36,877 nucleotides of DNA from a virus. The translations under genes and the position numbers were made by a program. Below the pieces are notes generated by a model. The model was not told where the DNA came from and did not search any database. It was given only the letters and a program-made list of their open reading frames with translations. The DNA is taken from IMG/VR virus record IMGVR_UViG_3300042898_001774, positions 1-36,877 of that record; one strand, written 5' to 3'. Every line of letters starts with the position of its first letter. Within the stretch, counting starts at the first letter, position 1. Positions 24,245 through 31,680 of the stretch are shown here, one piece after another.

Positions 24245-24894
24245 TGGCTCATTTGGTAGCAAATATTCCTCCAGTGCATTGTTATATTCGCCGTGAATTC
24301 CTTTATGATTTTCAAAAAGGTCACGGCGAATATGAACCTTGTATTTGGGTAAGTTTAAAAAGCCTACGCAGTCAAGCATTTAGAATTGAAGCATACTTAC
24401 CTAGATATGGTGCATTGTATGACAAACTGCCCCTACATGCATATGTAAGCAGAAACAAAGATTTAGATCCAACTAAGTTTTTAGATTTGGACACACTACA
24501 AATTTGGGACTGTTTTAGCTATGACTTCACTGTAATACAAAAGGCATTCTTGCGTAATTTAAGTTGCAAGTTCTATGCAAAAGATAAAAAATTTTATCAA
24601 GGCAATTATCTTTTCACAGTAGATCACTGTGCTCCTGATTTAAATTTGATTGATACTAGTTATGCTGAATGGCCAGAAGATCACAAGAGTTTCAATTTCA
24701 TTGAATTAGAAAACGGGCAATATGCGGCTCAACCAAATAACCGTTGCATATTCTTGGATGCGGCTAGCAATCCAAAAGAACTGTTATTTCCGGACTTTAA
24801 AGTAGCTACTAAAAAATATGTAGTAGAAACTAATCCCAAATGGGCATTAGGTGATTCTACTACCGTGATGTATGAAGGTGACAGTAGTGATTAA
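24244..24894 (+). CDS. Conserved hypothetical phage protein (216 aa)
   Basis: A soluble-looking, strand-rich and aromatic-rich protein with no visible catalytic motif. L-P-R-Y-G-A-L-Y-D-K-L-P-L-H-A-Y and C-F-S-Y-D-F-T-V-I-Q-K may be conserved. It starts one base over the stop of the upstream gene and overlaps the downstream membrane gene by 23 bp, so it belongs to the same operon. Function unknown. Confidence 0.5.
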   Translation: MAHLVANIPPVHCYIRREFLYDFQKGHGEYEPCIWVSLKSLRSQAFRIEAYLPRYGALYDKLPLHAYVSRNKDLDPTKFLDLDTLQIWDCFSYDFTVIQKAFLRNLSCKFYAKDKKFYQGNYLFTVDHCAPDLNLIDTSYAEWPEDHKSFNFIELENGQYAAQPNNRCIFLDAASNPKELLFPDFKVATKKYVVETNPKWALGDSTTVMYEGDSSD

Positions 24895-25054
24895 TTATAA
24901 ATCAGCTTGGCGCATTTGGGCAAAAGCACTAGGTGAAAAAGCAGGCAATACGGATGGAGAGTCTGACCGTATTGCTTTAATTCGAACTCTGATTCTGCTA
25001 TCATACATAGCAACAAACCTGTTTATTGTGGCAGGTGTAATCAGACATTGGTGA
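24872..25054 (+). CDS. Small membrane protein (60 aa)
   Basis: A polar N-terminal half (S-A-W-R-I-W-A-K-A-L-G-E-K-A-G, then D-G-E-S-D-R-I-A-L-I-R-T) is followed by one membrane segment (L-I-L-L-S-Y-I-A-T-N-L-F-I-V-A-G-V-I) and the ending R-H-W. This form recalls small membrane proteins of aquatic T4-like phages. It ends 3 bp before queE. Function unknown. Confidence 0.6.
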   Translation: MKVTVVINYKSAWRIWAKALGEKAGNTDGESDRIALIRTLILLSYIATNLFIVAGVIRHW

Positions 25055-25057
25055 TAT

Positions 25058-25909
25058 ATGGACAAACTAAAAATTTCAGAATTATTCTATAGCATTCAAG
25101 GTGAAGGCAGATACATGGGCGTACCCAGTGTCTTTCTACGCACATTTGGATGTAATCTAAAATGTGCAGGCTTCGGCATGCCTAAAGGTCAATTAAGTGA
25201 AGAAAGGATCAATATTGCTAAACAAGCAGAAAATTACAAAGATTATAAATCCTTACCACTTGTCAGTACGGGATGTGATTCTTATGCATCTTGGGACCCT
25301 GCTTTTAAACATCTTAGTCCTTACTACAGTACCGATACTATTGTTAGTCGCATTATGGATATACTCCCTTTCAATAGTTGGGTGGATGAGCACTTGGTTA
25401 TCACGGGTGGTGAACCGCTTCTAGGATGGCAACAACTATATCCCGAATTACTAAGTCACGAAAAAATGACTAACTTGAAAGAGTTAACGTTTGAAACTAA
25501 TGGTACACAACCATTAGGTGATGAACTTAAAAAGTTCTTGCAAAAGAAGTGGCATAAGCAAAAAGGTATCGAGACTATCACATTCAGCGTTAGTGCAAAG
25601 CTATCTAGTAGTGGTGAGAAACTTGAAGATACTATTTGCCCCGAAATCGTAGCTGAGTATGAAATGTATGGTCATGCATATCTCAAGTTAGTTGTTGCAA
25701 CAAACGAAGATGTGGAAGAAGCATTGGAAGTAGTTAACATTTTTAGAAAGAATAATTTCTATGGTCCGGTTTACTTGATGCCAGTAGGTGGTGTTGAAAA
25801 GGTATACAGCTTGAATAATCGCCGTGTTGCAGAACTTGCAATGAAGCATGGATTGCGTTATAGCGATAGATTACAGGTGCCATTATTTAAAAACGAATGG
25901 GGAACATGA
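25058..25909 (+). CDS. queE: QueE-like 7-carboxy-7-deazaguanine synthase, radical SAM (283 aa)
   Basis: It would convert 6-carboxytetrahydropterin to 7-carboxy-7-deazaguanine. Hallmarks are F-Y-S-I-Q-G-E-G (11-18), F-L-R-T-F-G-C-N-L-K-C (26-36), T-G-G-E-P-L-L-G and F-E-T-N-G-T. The radical-SAM cysteines are unusual: C32 and C36 fit CxxxC, but the expected third Cys is F39, and the next candidate is C73 in S-T-G-C-D-S-Y. A 35-residue insertion therefore separates the ligands, as seems typical of phage QueE. It is longer than cellular QueE (about 220 aa). Confidence 0.88.
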   Translation: MDKLKISELFYSIQGEGRYMGVPSVFLRTFGCNLKCAGFGMPKGQLSEERINIAKQAENYKDYKSLPLVSTGCDSYASWDPAFKHLSPYYSTDTIVSRIMDILPFNSWVDEHLVITGGEPLLGWQQLYPELLSHEKMTNLKELTFETNGTQPLGDELKKFLQKKWHKQKGIETITFSVSAKLSSSGEKLEDTICPEIVAEYEMYGHAYLKLVVATNEDVEEALEVVNIFRKNNFYGPVYLMPVGGVEKVYSLNNRRVAELAMKHGLRYSDRLQVPLFKNEWGT

Positions 25910-26091
25910 TGACAAAAATTACGATCACACGAATGCAGTTTGAAAAACTAAAAGAAGTGTTTGATATGTATGATACAGTGGATCAAGTATCAATTATTGA
26001 AACACATGAATCCGGAATCGGCCCTACGACAAAGATGGAATACAATCCCAAATCAGTAGTTGTTGACATTACGGATGTAAGTAACTGGTAA
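25906..26091 (+). CDS. Conserved small phage protein (61 aa)
   Basis: ATG at 25906 overlaps the queE stop. It has I-T-R-M-Q-F-E-K-L-K-E-V-F-D-M-Y-D then E-T-H-E-S-G-I-G-P and an ending V-V-V-D-I-T-D-V-S-N-W, reminiscent of a small family in T4-like aquatic phages. Probably an alpha/beta domain. No function known. Confidence 0.55.
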   Translation: MMTKITITRMQFEKLKEVFDMYDTVDQVSIIETHESGIGPTTKMEYNPKSVVVDITDVSNW

Positions 26092-26318
26092 TGCCCTTAG
26101 ATCAAGTACAATCATACGACTATTTCTATGATAGAATAGTAGGCACTGAATACAAGTTTGCTTGGTTTCCTAAAACCTGTCACATATCGGGAAAACGTAT
26201 TTGGTTAAAGAAAGGATATCGCTTGACTAGATTTATTACTGGTCCTGATAATTACTCACTATTTGATTATCGCTGGCATGATAAGAATGCTCATATAATT
26301 TGGAAATTAACAAAATGA
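26091..26318 (+). CDS. Hypothetical phage protein (75 aa)
   Basis: Starts on the last base of the previous stop and overlaps the next start by ATGA. It is small, basic and rich in Tyr/Trp, with C-H-I-S-G-K-R-I-W-L-K-K-G-Y in the middle. No family recognised. Position shows only that it is co-translated with its neighbours. Confidence 0.5.
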   Translation: MPLDQVQSYDYFYDRIVGTEYKFAWFPKTCHISGKRIWLKKGYRLTRFITGPDNYSLFDYRWHDKNAHIIWKLTK

Positions 26319-27655
26319 GAACATACAATAAAAGAATCGGCTTTCTGGTAAGTTCACAAACACTTATTCCACATGGTGGCATTGGTCAGTTTGCTAAAAG
26401 CTTTTGTGAGCTAATGGATGAGCATAACATCAAAGTAGATATCATCACAGATAAAGAACTCAAAGATAATGAGTTTATCAAGTCACTTAAGGCTAACATC
26501 ATTGCTCCATTAGAGTCAATCGCATACACTAATCATAGCAACATCTTTATGTACGGTGATACCTTTTGTTATGAGCGCATGACTAATTTTAGAAATGCTA
26601 TTGTTGAAGCACTTGAACATAACCTGTATGATGCATTGATTTGCAATACTTACGAAACCGTGCAAGTGGCTAGTACAATGGGACTTGAAGATTGTATTCA
26701 AATCATTGCTTACACTCACTTAGAGAGTCAAATATTCAAAGACACTAAAAATCCATTCTTAAACTCTACTAATGGCATGATGCGTAAGCAACTTGAATGT
26801 GACGATCTGTGGATTGGAACACAAAGTAAGTTTAACGAAACAGCAATGGGTTTTACAAACATATGGCATCTTCCTATTCCTATCACTGAACGAGGACTGC
26901 TTGAAGAATATCAAGGTGAGCGTGAGGGTATCTTATTCGTAGGACGTTGGGAAGAAGGTAAGAACCCTGAACTGTTCATTGAATTGATCGAACAGACTGG
27001 ATTACCTGCTAAAGTAATGACTAGTCCTAATGGCGTTAAGAAGTTTGAAGAACGATTAAAGAAAATCGGTGCAACATATGATGTTCGTGCTAGTATTGTT
27101 GGACAAGAGAAAGTAGACTTTATCAAGTCTAGTCGCATAGCATTCAACCCTAGTATTGTTGAGAGTTACGGTATGGCATTCTATGAACAGCACATTCAAC
27201 TACCTACACTAGTATTAGAAAATCAGCGTTGGACTAAGAACTTTAATGATGAATTCTTTTACTACTGTAATAAGAAGACTATGGCTCAGAGAGCAAAAGA
27301 ATTATATGATTCATTTGATAAAGCAGAAACATGGTATAATTTTGGTTCATTAAAACATGCACAATTCATAGAAAAGCGTGTGTTTGGTAAGTGGAATGAT
27401 TGCTTTCATGAATTTAATCCTAAGACTTCAAACAGTAACACCGCAAAGATTTGCAGTGAAACTACAGTGAAGCTACAAGATTATATCAAAGGACTGGATC
27501 GTAAGATTATCTGCATAGATGATATTCGCAGTGTGTTAACAAACAAACATAAATTTAGGGTCATCTATACTGATGAAGATACTTATCTATCGAAAGACCC
27601 TAGTTTTGAACCAACAGAGGAACTAACAAGTGAAAGCTTGTTTGAATGGCAATGA
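26315..27655 (+). CDS. GT4-like GT-B glycosyltransferase with C-terminal extension (446 aa)
   Basis: ATG at 26315 (ATGA overlap) is preferred to the upstream in-frame start at 26300. The N-terminus has H-G-G-I-G-Q-F-A-K (glycine loop of GT-B enzymes). The middle has G-I-L-F-V-G-R-W-E-E-G-K-N-P (donor-binding start) and F-N-P-S-I-V-E-S-Y-G-M-A-F-Y-E, the E-x(7)-E motif of retaining GT4 enzymes. About 100 extra C-terminal residues have no recognised domain. It is followed immediately by an epimerase, suggesting that sugar supply and transfer are linked. Confidence 0.8.
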   Translation: MRTYNKRIGFLVSSQTLIPHGGIGQFAKSFCELMDEHNIKVDIITDKELKDNEFIKSLKANIIAPLESIAYTNHSNIFMYGDTFCYERMTNFRNAIVEALEHNLYDALICNTYETVQVASTMGLEDCIQIIAYTHLESQIFKDTKNPFLNSTNGMMRKQLECDDLWIGTQSKFNETAMGFTNIWHLPIPITERGLLEEYQGEREGILFVGRWEEGKNPELFIELIEQTGLPAKVMTSPNGVKKFEERLKKIGATYDVRASIVGQEKVDFIKSSRIAFNPSIVESYGMAFYEQHIQLPTLVLENQRWTKNFNDEFFYYCNKKTMAQRAKELYDSFDKAETWYNFGSLKHAQFIEKRVFGKWNDCFHEFNPKTSNSNTAKICSETTVKLQDYIKGLDRKIICIDDIRSVLTNKHKFRVIYTDEDTYLSKDPSFEPTEELTSESLFEWQ

Positions 27656-28476
27656 AGAAAATTTTAATTACAGGTAGTTCAGGCTACATCGGTTCACATC
27701 TATGTGACATGTTGCAGGGCGAATATGAGGTACACGGTCTTGACTTAGTAGAACCTCAAGTAGAGATTGACAAGTTTTATAAACTTGATATCAACAAATC
27801 ATTCTCAATTGAGGGTGTAGAGTTTGATGCAGTTGTTCACTTGGCTGCATTAGTGAATGTGGGTGAAAGTCAAGAGCGACCTATCAGCTACTATATCACT
27901 AACTTGAATGGTACAATGAATGTATTGAACAAAGTAAAGACTAAAAACTTTATCTTTGCTAGTACAGGTGCCGCACAAGATTGTCTAAGTGCATACGGTG
28001 TGAGTAAACGGGCCGCAGAAGATGTTGTTCGTTCATACACAAAAATGGCAGAGTCAGACTATACAATTTTTAGATTCTACAATGTTATTGGTACTACAGT
28101 TGTCAAGCCAACTAATCCAGATGGACTGTTTTATAATCTAATCAAAGCAAAAGACAGTGGTGAGTTTACTATCTACGGCACTGACTACGAAAGAACCAGT
28201 GATGGTACATGTGTGCGTGACTATGTTCATGTAGAAGAAATCTGCCATGCAATTCGTATGGCAATTGAAAAACCTGCAAACAACACTGAATGCTTAGGTC
28301 ATGGCGTAGGGTACACTGTCAGGGAAATGGCAACGATGTTTCAAAAAGTGAACGATTGCGATTTTGATATAATCAACGGTCCCCGTAGAAACGGGGACAT
28401 TGAGGTATATGTACTAGAAGACGTAAGTCCTTATATGAAGAACTTATATTCTATTGAGGATTTGTTGCAAGTTTAA
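27652..28476 (+). CDS. NAD-dependent sugar epimerase, GalE-like (274 aa)
   Basis: ATG at 27652 overlaps the upstream stop and gives M-K-K-I-L-I-T-G-S-S-G-Y-I-G-S-H, with the NAD motif G8-x-x-G11-x-x-G14. The extended SDR catalytic Y115-x-x-x-K119 and C-V-R-D-Y-V-H-V-E-E fit UDP-glucose 4-epimerases. It is short (GalE about 340 aa) because parts of the C-terminal domain are reduced, so the exact sugar is uncertain. It ends convergent with the minus-strand operon, overlapping it by 4 bp. Confidence 0.8.
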   Translation: MKKILITGSSGYIGSHLCDMLQGEYEVHGLDLVEPQVEIDKFYKLDINKSFSIEGVEFDAVVHLAALVNVGESQERPISYYITNLNGTMNVLNKVKTKNFIFASTGAAQDCLSAYGVSKRAAEDVVRSYTKMAESDYTIFRFYNVIGTTVVKPTNPDGLFYNLIKAKDSGEFTIYGTDYERTSDGTCVRDYVHVEEICHAIRMAIEKPANNTECLGHGVGYTVREMATMFQKVNDCDFDIINGPRRNGDIEVYVLEDVSPYMKNLYSIEDLLQV

Positions 28477-28955
28477 TCTTCCCAAACATACTCATCTTCA
28501 CCTCGATGTTTGTCCCAGAAGCCGGTGCCAGCTTTGGTTTGGTCATGACTTCTGTTGATGATATATCCTGCACTTTTTAGATAGTCATACATTGACTTAG
28601 CAATACCTTTGTTGCGATAGTCATCATTCACCCAAAGATCCTGTGGATATAATTCTTTGCCTTCTCTAACAAACTTAACATAAGCAATTGGACTACCTTG
28701 TTCAAACGCCTTCATTATCAATGCACTATCATTGAATGCATATTTTAGTATCAATCCATTGTACTTGACAGTTTTGGCTTCTTCCGCCATGTTTGACCGC
28801 GATTCTCCACCACCACCGTCTCCACCACCTTCACCGGAGTCTCCACTACCTCCGTAGTATCCATAACCAGGAAAATAATATCCACTTACCCTGCGAATTT
28901 TTCTAGATTTTTTTCTAGATTTTTTACGTTCTATTATAAATTCAGTAGCTCTCAT
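28473..28955 (-). CDS. CTS-type GNAT acetyltransferase-like protein (160 aa)
   Basis: The N-terminus M-R-A-T-E-F-I-I-E-R carries I-I-E at 7-9, the CTS pattern, followed by a very basic stretch (K-K-S-R-K-K-S-R-K) and a Tyr/Gly-rich linker. A variant joint, M-A-E-E, comes before the C-terminal domain. That domain has L-W-V-N-D-D-Y-R-N-K-G-I-A-K-S-M-Y-D-Y-L, the acetyl-CoA-binding R/Q-x-x-G-x-G/A element of GNAT enzymes. It is probably a packaged acetyltransferase freed of its leader in the head. It is last in the minus-strand operon. Confidence 0.6.
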   Translation of the reverse strand: MRATEFIIERKKSRKKSRKIRRVSGYYFPGYGYYGGSGDSGEGGGDGGGGESRSNMAEEAKTVKYNGLILKYAFNDSALIMKAFEQGSPIAYVKFVREGKELYPQDLWVNDDYRNKGIAKSMYDYLKSAGYIINRSHDQTKAGTGFWDKHRGEDEYVWED

Positions 28956-31315
28956 TAGTGTTTCAATAGTAATGTAGATATAATGTTAGGATCGTTAGCA
29001 CTGATATCACCTTCGCCCGGGGCAACGATAACATTGTACTTCATACCGGCAGGGATACTCTTACGCTTAGCCATGTACTCATTGTAATCTAAGATTGAGT
29101 TAGCACTTAATCCATACTCTTTAGCCAATCGTTGCTTTAGTTCAGGTAACTTGTCAGGTTGGACTTGCCACTGGCCTTGTTCCCCCTTAACTAAGTTCTT
29201 CTTTTCGTCCTTAACTAGCAAGTCTTGGAATATTTCGTCAGGCACAATACGACTGTTTTTAGTTGTATCTAAGTTAGCATCGCTTGCTTTAACTTGTTTC
29301 TCTTGACTTGTGTGAGCACCTTCACTCCAGTTGATAATAAAGTTAGGTGGTTTCTGCGCAAGTGCGGCACCTGCCATCTTGGTGTAAGCATAAAACTTAA
29401 CATCAGGATGCTTTGCTGCCATTTTCAATGCCATGTCTAAGTATTCTGGGCTAAAGAAGTCGCCGGCGTCATGCCAACGAATAGTAGTTTGCCAACCATT
29501 AGGAAATTTCTTGTCGCCTTTTTTACCTGCTACTGATTCTTTTGTAATCTCTGCACTTAACTGATTGAAGAAACCATCCGGATCATTCAACAGATAAGTC
29601 AAGATACGACCATCACTTTGCCATGGTCCCTGAAACTGCACTTTACCGCCCTTCATAGCAAAGCAATCTACTTTACATGAACCAGCGCCTGGGCATGTAT
29701 TGACAATAATTAGATTATCAGTTTGTTCGTCTACTGCGATACCAGTTAATGCGGCAAAACCAACGTTAAAGAACTGTTCAAACTCACCGTTTGAATGCTT
29801 CATCTTTTCGTTTTGCTTTAGTAAAGCCTTAGGACGAATTCCTAATGTTTTCTTAACAGCTTCTTCATCATATGTCTTACCATCAGGACTCAAGTATGTG
29901 ATAACACTTGAACGATGTATGTAGGGCATTTTGTATCGGTCAGCCTTAGTCTTACCCGACACATACTTTTCATTACCCTTTTTATCTAATTTGACATTAC
30001 CTTGTTTGTCAACATCAGGAGTACCAGCAATACGTTTCATGTAGTCTTGAAACTCATCACCACCAAACTCACGACTACTTGCAGGTAGTTTAGTTGCTTC
30101 TTCTAAGCCAGATAGTTTACGAATTCTTGCTAAATGATCTTCGCCTTCTGCCATATCTTGTTTAGAACTTAGAAATCGTCCGAGTTCCTCTGCCCCGCGA
30201 CCCATTTTACCACTTTGATGCTTCCAATTAGAACCATGACGAGCGATCTTTTCGCCAGCGTCATTTACATAAACACTACCATCGTCTGTGTAATAGTCAA
30301 AATTATTCAGCATCCATATTAGATCATCTTTTGCCTCAGAGCCTTCCGCCACACCTTGTCCTAATACTTGTTTTACTAACAGTTGAGGAGCAAACTCCAT
30401 ATCACCTGCTAACTCTCTTGCGGCTGCTAATACTGCTTGCGGAGTAGGTTGTAATCTTTTTTCTTCTACATCTCGGCGTAGTTTCATAATAAGAGATTGT
30501 GCATCATATCCTAAATCTCTAACGCCTTCCTCTACACCTTGCTCTGCTACTTTAACAAACCCAATACCATCACACTTGCCACATTTGTATTTCTTAGCAT
30601 CTGGACGATTCATTGGATGAGTTTCACCGTCTGGTGTTTTATAAACATAGCCCTTGCCGTGGCATATTTTGCAACCAGTCTGTGTTCTCTTTATAGTGGG
30701 ACCTGGCATATGGTCAACTTCAGGATATCCGCCTTCCGCCACACCTTGCTCTACGCTTTCTTGTTTGTATTTTTTATAGTCAGTAAGATAGTCTGCTATT
30801 TCTTCATCACTGTAGCCGTCGTTTCTTGCTTCTCTATATGCTTTTAGGCTCCACTTCCCTGACTTAATTGCATCTGTGATTATTTGTTGAGGTGTTCTGT
30901 TGTCATTTTTATTTAGATATCTATCTCCTGCTATACCAACACCGGCACCTACAGCCGCCGCACCTAAGCCTTTTAAGAATCCTCTACGGTCTATTTCTGA
31001 TAAGGAGCCTTCCGCCACACCTTGCTTTCTATTATCCAATTTGGTAAACGCTTTAACAAAATTAGGACCACTTTTCATGCGTTTTGCGTCACTGCGTTTT
31101 GTGGGATCCATTCTGTGCTTAAGGTTATCTTTATCTAATTTTGTTAGATAACTGGTTAGCGTAGCATCACTAACTTCCGCTACACCTTCTTCTGATTCTT
31201 CACCGGGCATATCACCTGCACTAGCAACGAATTGTTGAGGTGTCATAATTTGGATACCCTCTGGGGCGCCCGGCATTTTTGGCTCTACGCCTTCAAATAG
31301 TTCTTTGAAATTCAT
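28955..31315 (-). CDS. Modular CTS-type protein with GVAEG joints and GP88-like C-terminal domain (786 aa)
   Basis: Starts M-N-F-K-E-L-F-E-G (L-F-E|G, CTS-like). Joints lie at residues 44-48 (GVAEV), 99-103, 191-195, 260-264 (GVEEG), 321-325 and 388-391 (MAEG). Modules between them include a Tat-like signal (D-R-R-G-F-L-K-G-L then an Ala/Gly-rich core, about 109-130), a DnaJ-type double zinc knuckle (C215, C218 and C245, C248 with G-x-G), and small helical units. Residues 410-786 resemble the mycobacteriophage GP88 family: N-T-C-P-G-A-G-S-C-K-V-D-C-F-A-M, W-H-D-A-G-D-F-F-S-P-E-Y and F-Y-A-Y-T-K-M. A packaged polyprotein is the best guess; no enzyme activity can be assigned. Confidence 0.6.
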   Translation of the reverse strand: MNFKELFEGVEPKMPGAPEGIQIMTPQQFVASAGDMPGEESEEGVAEVSDATLTSYLTKLDKDNLKHRMDPTKRSDAKRMKSGPNFVKAFTKLDNRKQGVAEGSLSEIDRRGFLKGLGAAAVGAGVGIAGDRYLNKNDNRTPQQIITDAIKSGKWSLKAYREARNDGYSDEEIADYLTDYKKYKQESVEQGVAEGGYPEVDHMPGPTIKRTQTGCKICHGKGYVYKTPDGETHPMNRPDAKKYKCGKCDGIGFVKVAEQGVEEGVRDLGYDAQSLIMKLRRDVEEKRLQPTPQAVLAAARELAGDMEFAPQLLVKQVLGQGVAEGSEAKDDLIWMLNNFDYYTDDGSVYVNDAGEKIARHGSNWKHQSGKMGRGAEELGRFLSSKQDMAEGEDHLARIRKLSGLEEATKLPASSREFGGDEFQDYMKRIAGTPDVDKQGNVKLDKKGNEKYVSGKTKADRYKMPYIHRSSVITYLSPDGKTYDEEAVKKTLGIRPKALLKQNEKMKHSNGEFEQFFNVGFAALTGIAVDEQTDNLIIVNTCPGAGSCKVDCFAMKGGKVQFQGPWQSDGRILTYLLNDPDGFFNQLSAEITKESVAGKKGDKKFPNGWQTTIRWHDAGDFFSPEYLDMALKMAAKHPDVKFYAYTKMAGAALAQKPPNFIINWSEGAHTSQEKQVKASDANLDTTKNSRIVPDEIFQDLLVKDEKKNLVKGEQGQWQVQPDKLPELKQRLAKEYGLSANSILDYNEYMAKRKSIPAGMKYNVIVAPGEGDISANDPNIISTLLLKH
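30342..30356 (-). repeat. GVAEG-coding 15-bp repeat, minus copy 1
   Basis: Exact complement of GGTGTGGCGGAAGGC, encoding residues 321-325 of the 786-aa protein. The preceding codon is CAA (Gln), giving Q-G-V-A-E-G as in the copies at 30731 and 31007. Confidence 0.9.
30524..30538 (-). repeat. Variant repeat encoding GVEEG
   Basis: Reads GGTGTAGAGGAAGGC on the minus strand (residues 260-264 of the 786-aa protein), again preceded by CAA. It differs at three bases from the common form and looks like a diverged copy. Confidence 0.7.
30731..30745 (-). repeat. GVAEG-coding 15-bp repeat, minus copy 2
   Basis: Exact copy (residues 191-195 of the 786-aa protein). Identity with the copy at 31007 extends upstream to give GCAAGGTGTGGCGGAAGGC, 19 bases. 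Confidence 0.9.
31007..31021 (-). repeat. GVAEG-coding 15-bp repeat, minus copy 3
   Basis: Exact copy (residues 99-103 of the 786-aa protein), followed by S-L-S-E-I-D-R-R-G-F-L-K. A second L-S-E site thus lies directly before the Tat-like motif. Confidence 0.9.
31172..31186 (-). repeat. Variant repeat encoding GVAEV
   Basis: Reads GGTGTAGCGGAAGTT on the minus strand (residues 44-48 of the 786-aa protein). Three bases differ from the common form and the last residue is Val, so it may be a poorer protease site. Confidence 0.7.
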
Positions 31316-31680
31316 AACATTTCTTTCTTAGTCTTTGTAACTAGCTGTTCAGCTAACATCAATAATTCTTGTAATTGTTCAACTGACTCACAGTTCCAAC
31401 GGCGTAGTGCTTTGTTGATTGGGCTATCCGGATCTCGTTTGGTTTTTGCACTGGCTCGTGACTTTTTCATACCACTCATGCGAGCGCAAAAACTCTTACG
31501 GCGTTTAGCACTCTTAGAACCCTTCTTTAGTTTTGAAGGCTTAGTCGTGACCGCAGTCTTTAACTTAGAACCTGGGTTCTCACGGCGATAGGCTTTAACA
31601 GCTTTTCTGCTCATGCCGTCCGTTTTGTCCTTTTTATTGGTTTTTTGCCAATCTTCGTTTATAATTTCTGTGACTCTCAT
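31312..31680 (-). CDS. CTS-type strongly basic protein (122 aa)
   Basis: The leader M-R-V-T-E-I-I-N-E-D has I-N-E at 7-9. The body is very rich in Lys, Arg and Ser: G-M-S-R-K-A-V-K-A-Y-R-R-E-N-P-G-S-K-L, then K-S-A-K-R-R-K-S-F-C-A-R-M-S-G-M and R-R-W-N-C. This recalls a short phage domain of unknown function (possibly DUF6321). Such a charge suits binding packaged DNA inside the head. The C-terminal 25 residues are acidic and helical. It overlaps both neighbours by 4 bp, so translation is coupled. Confidence 0.6.
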   Translation of the reverse strand: MRVTEIINEDWQKTNKKDKTDGMSRKAVKAYRRENPGSKLKTAVTTKPSKLKKGSKSAKRRKSFCARMSGMKKSRASAKTKRDPDSPINKALRRWNCESVEQLQELLMLAEQLVTKTKKEML

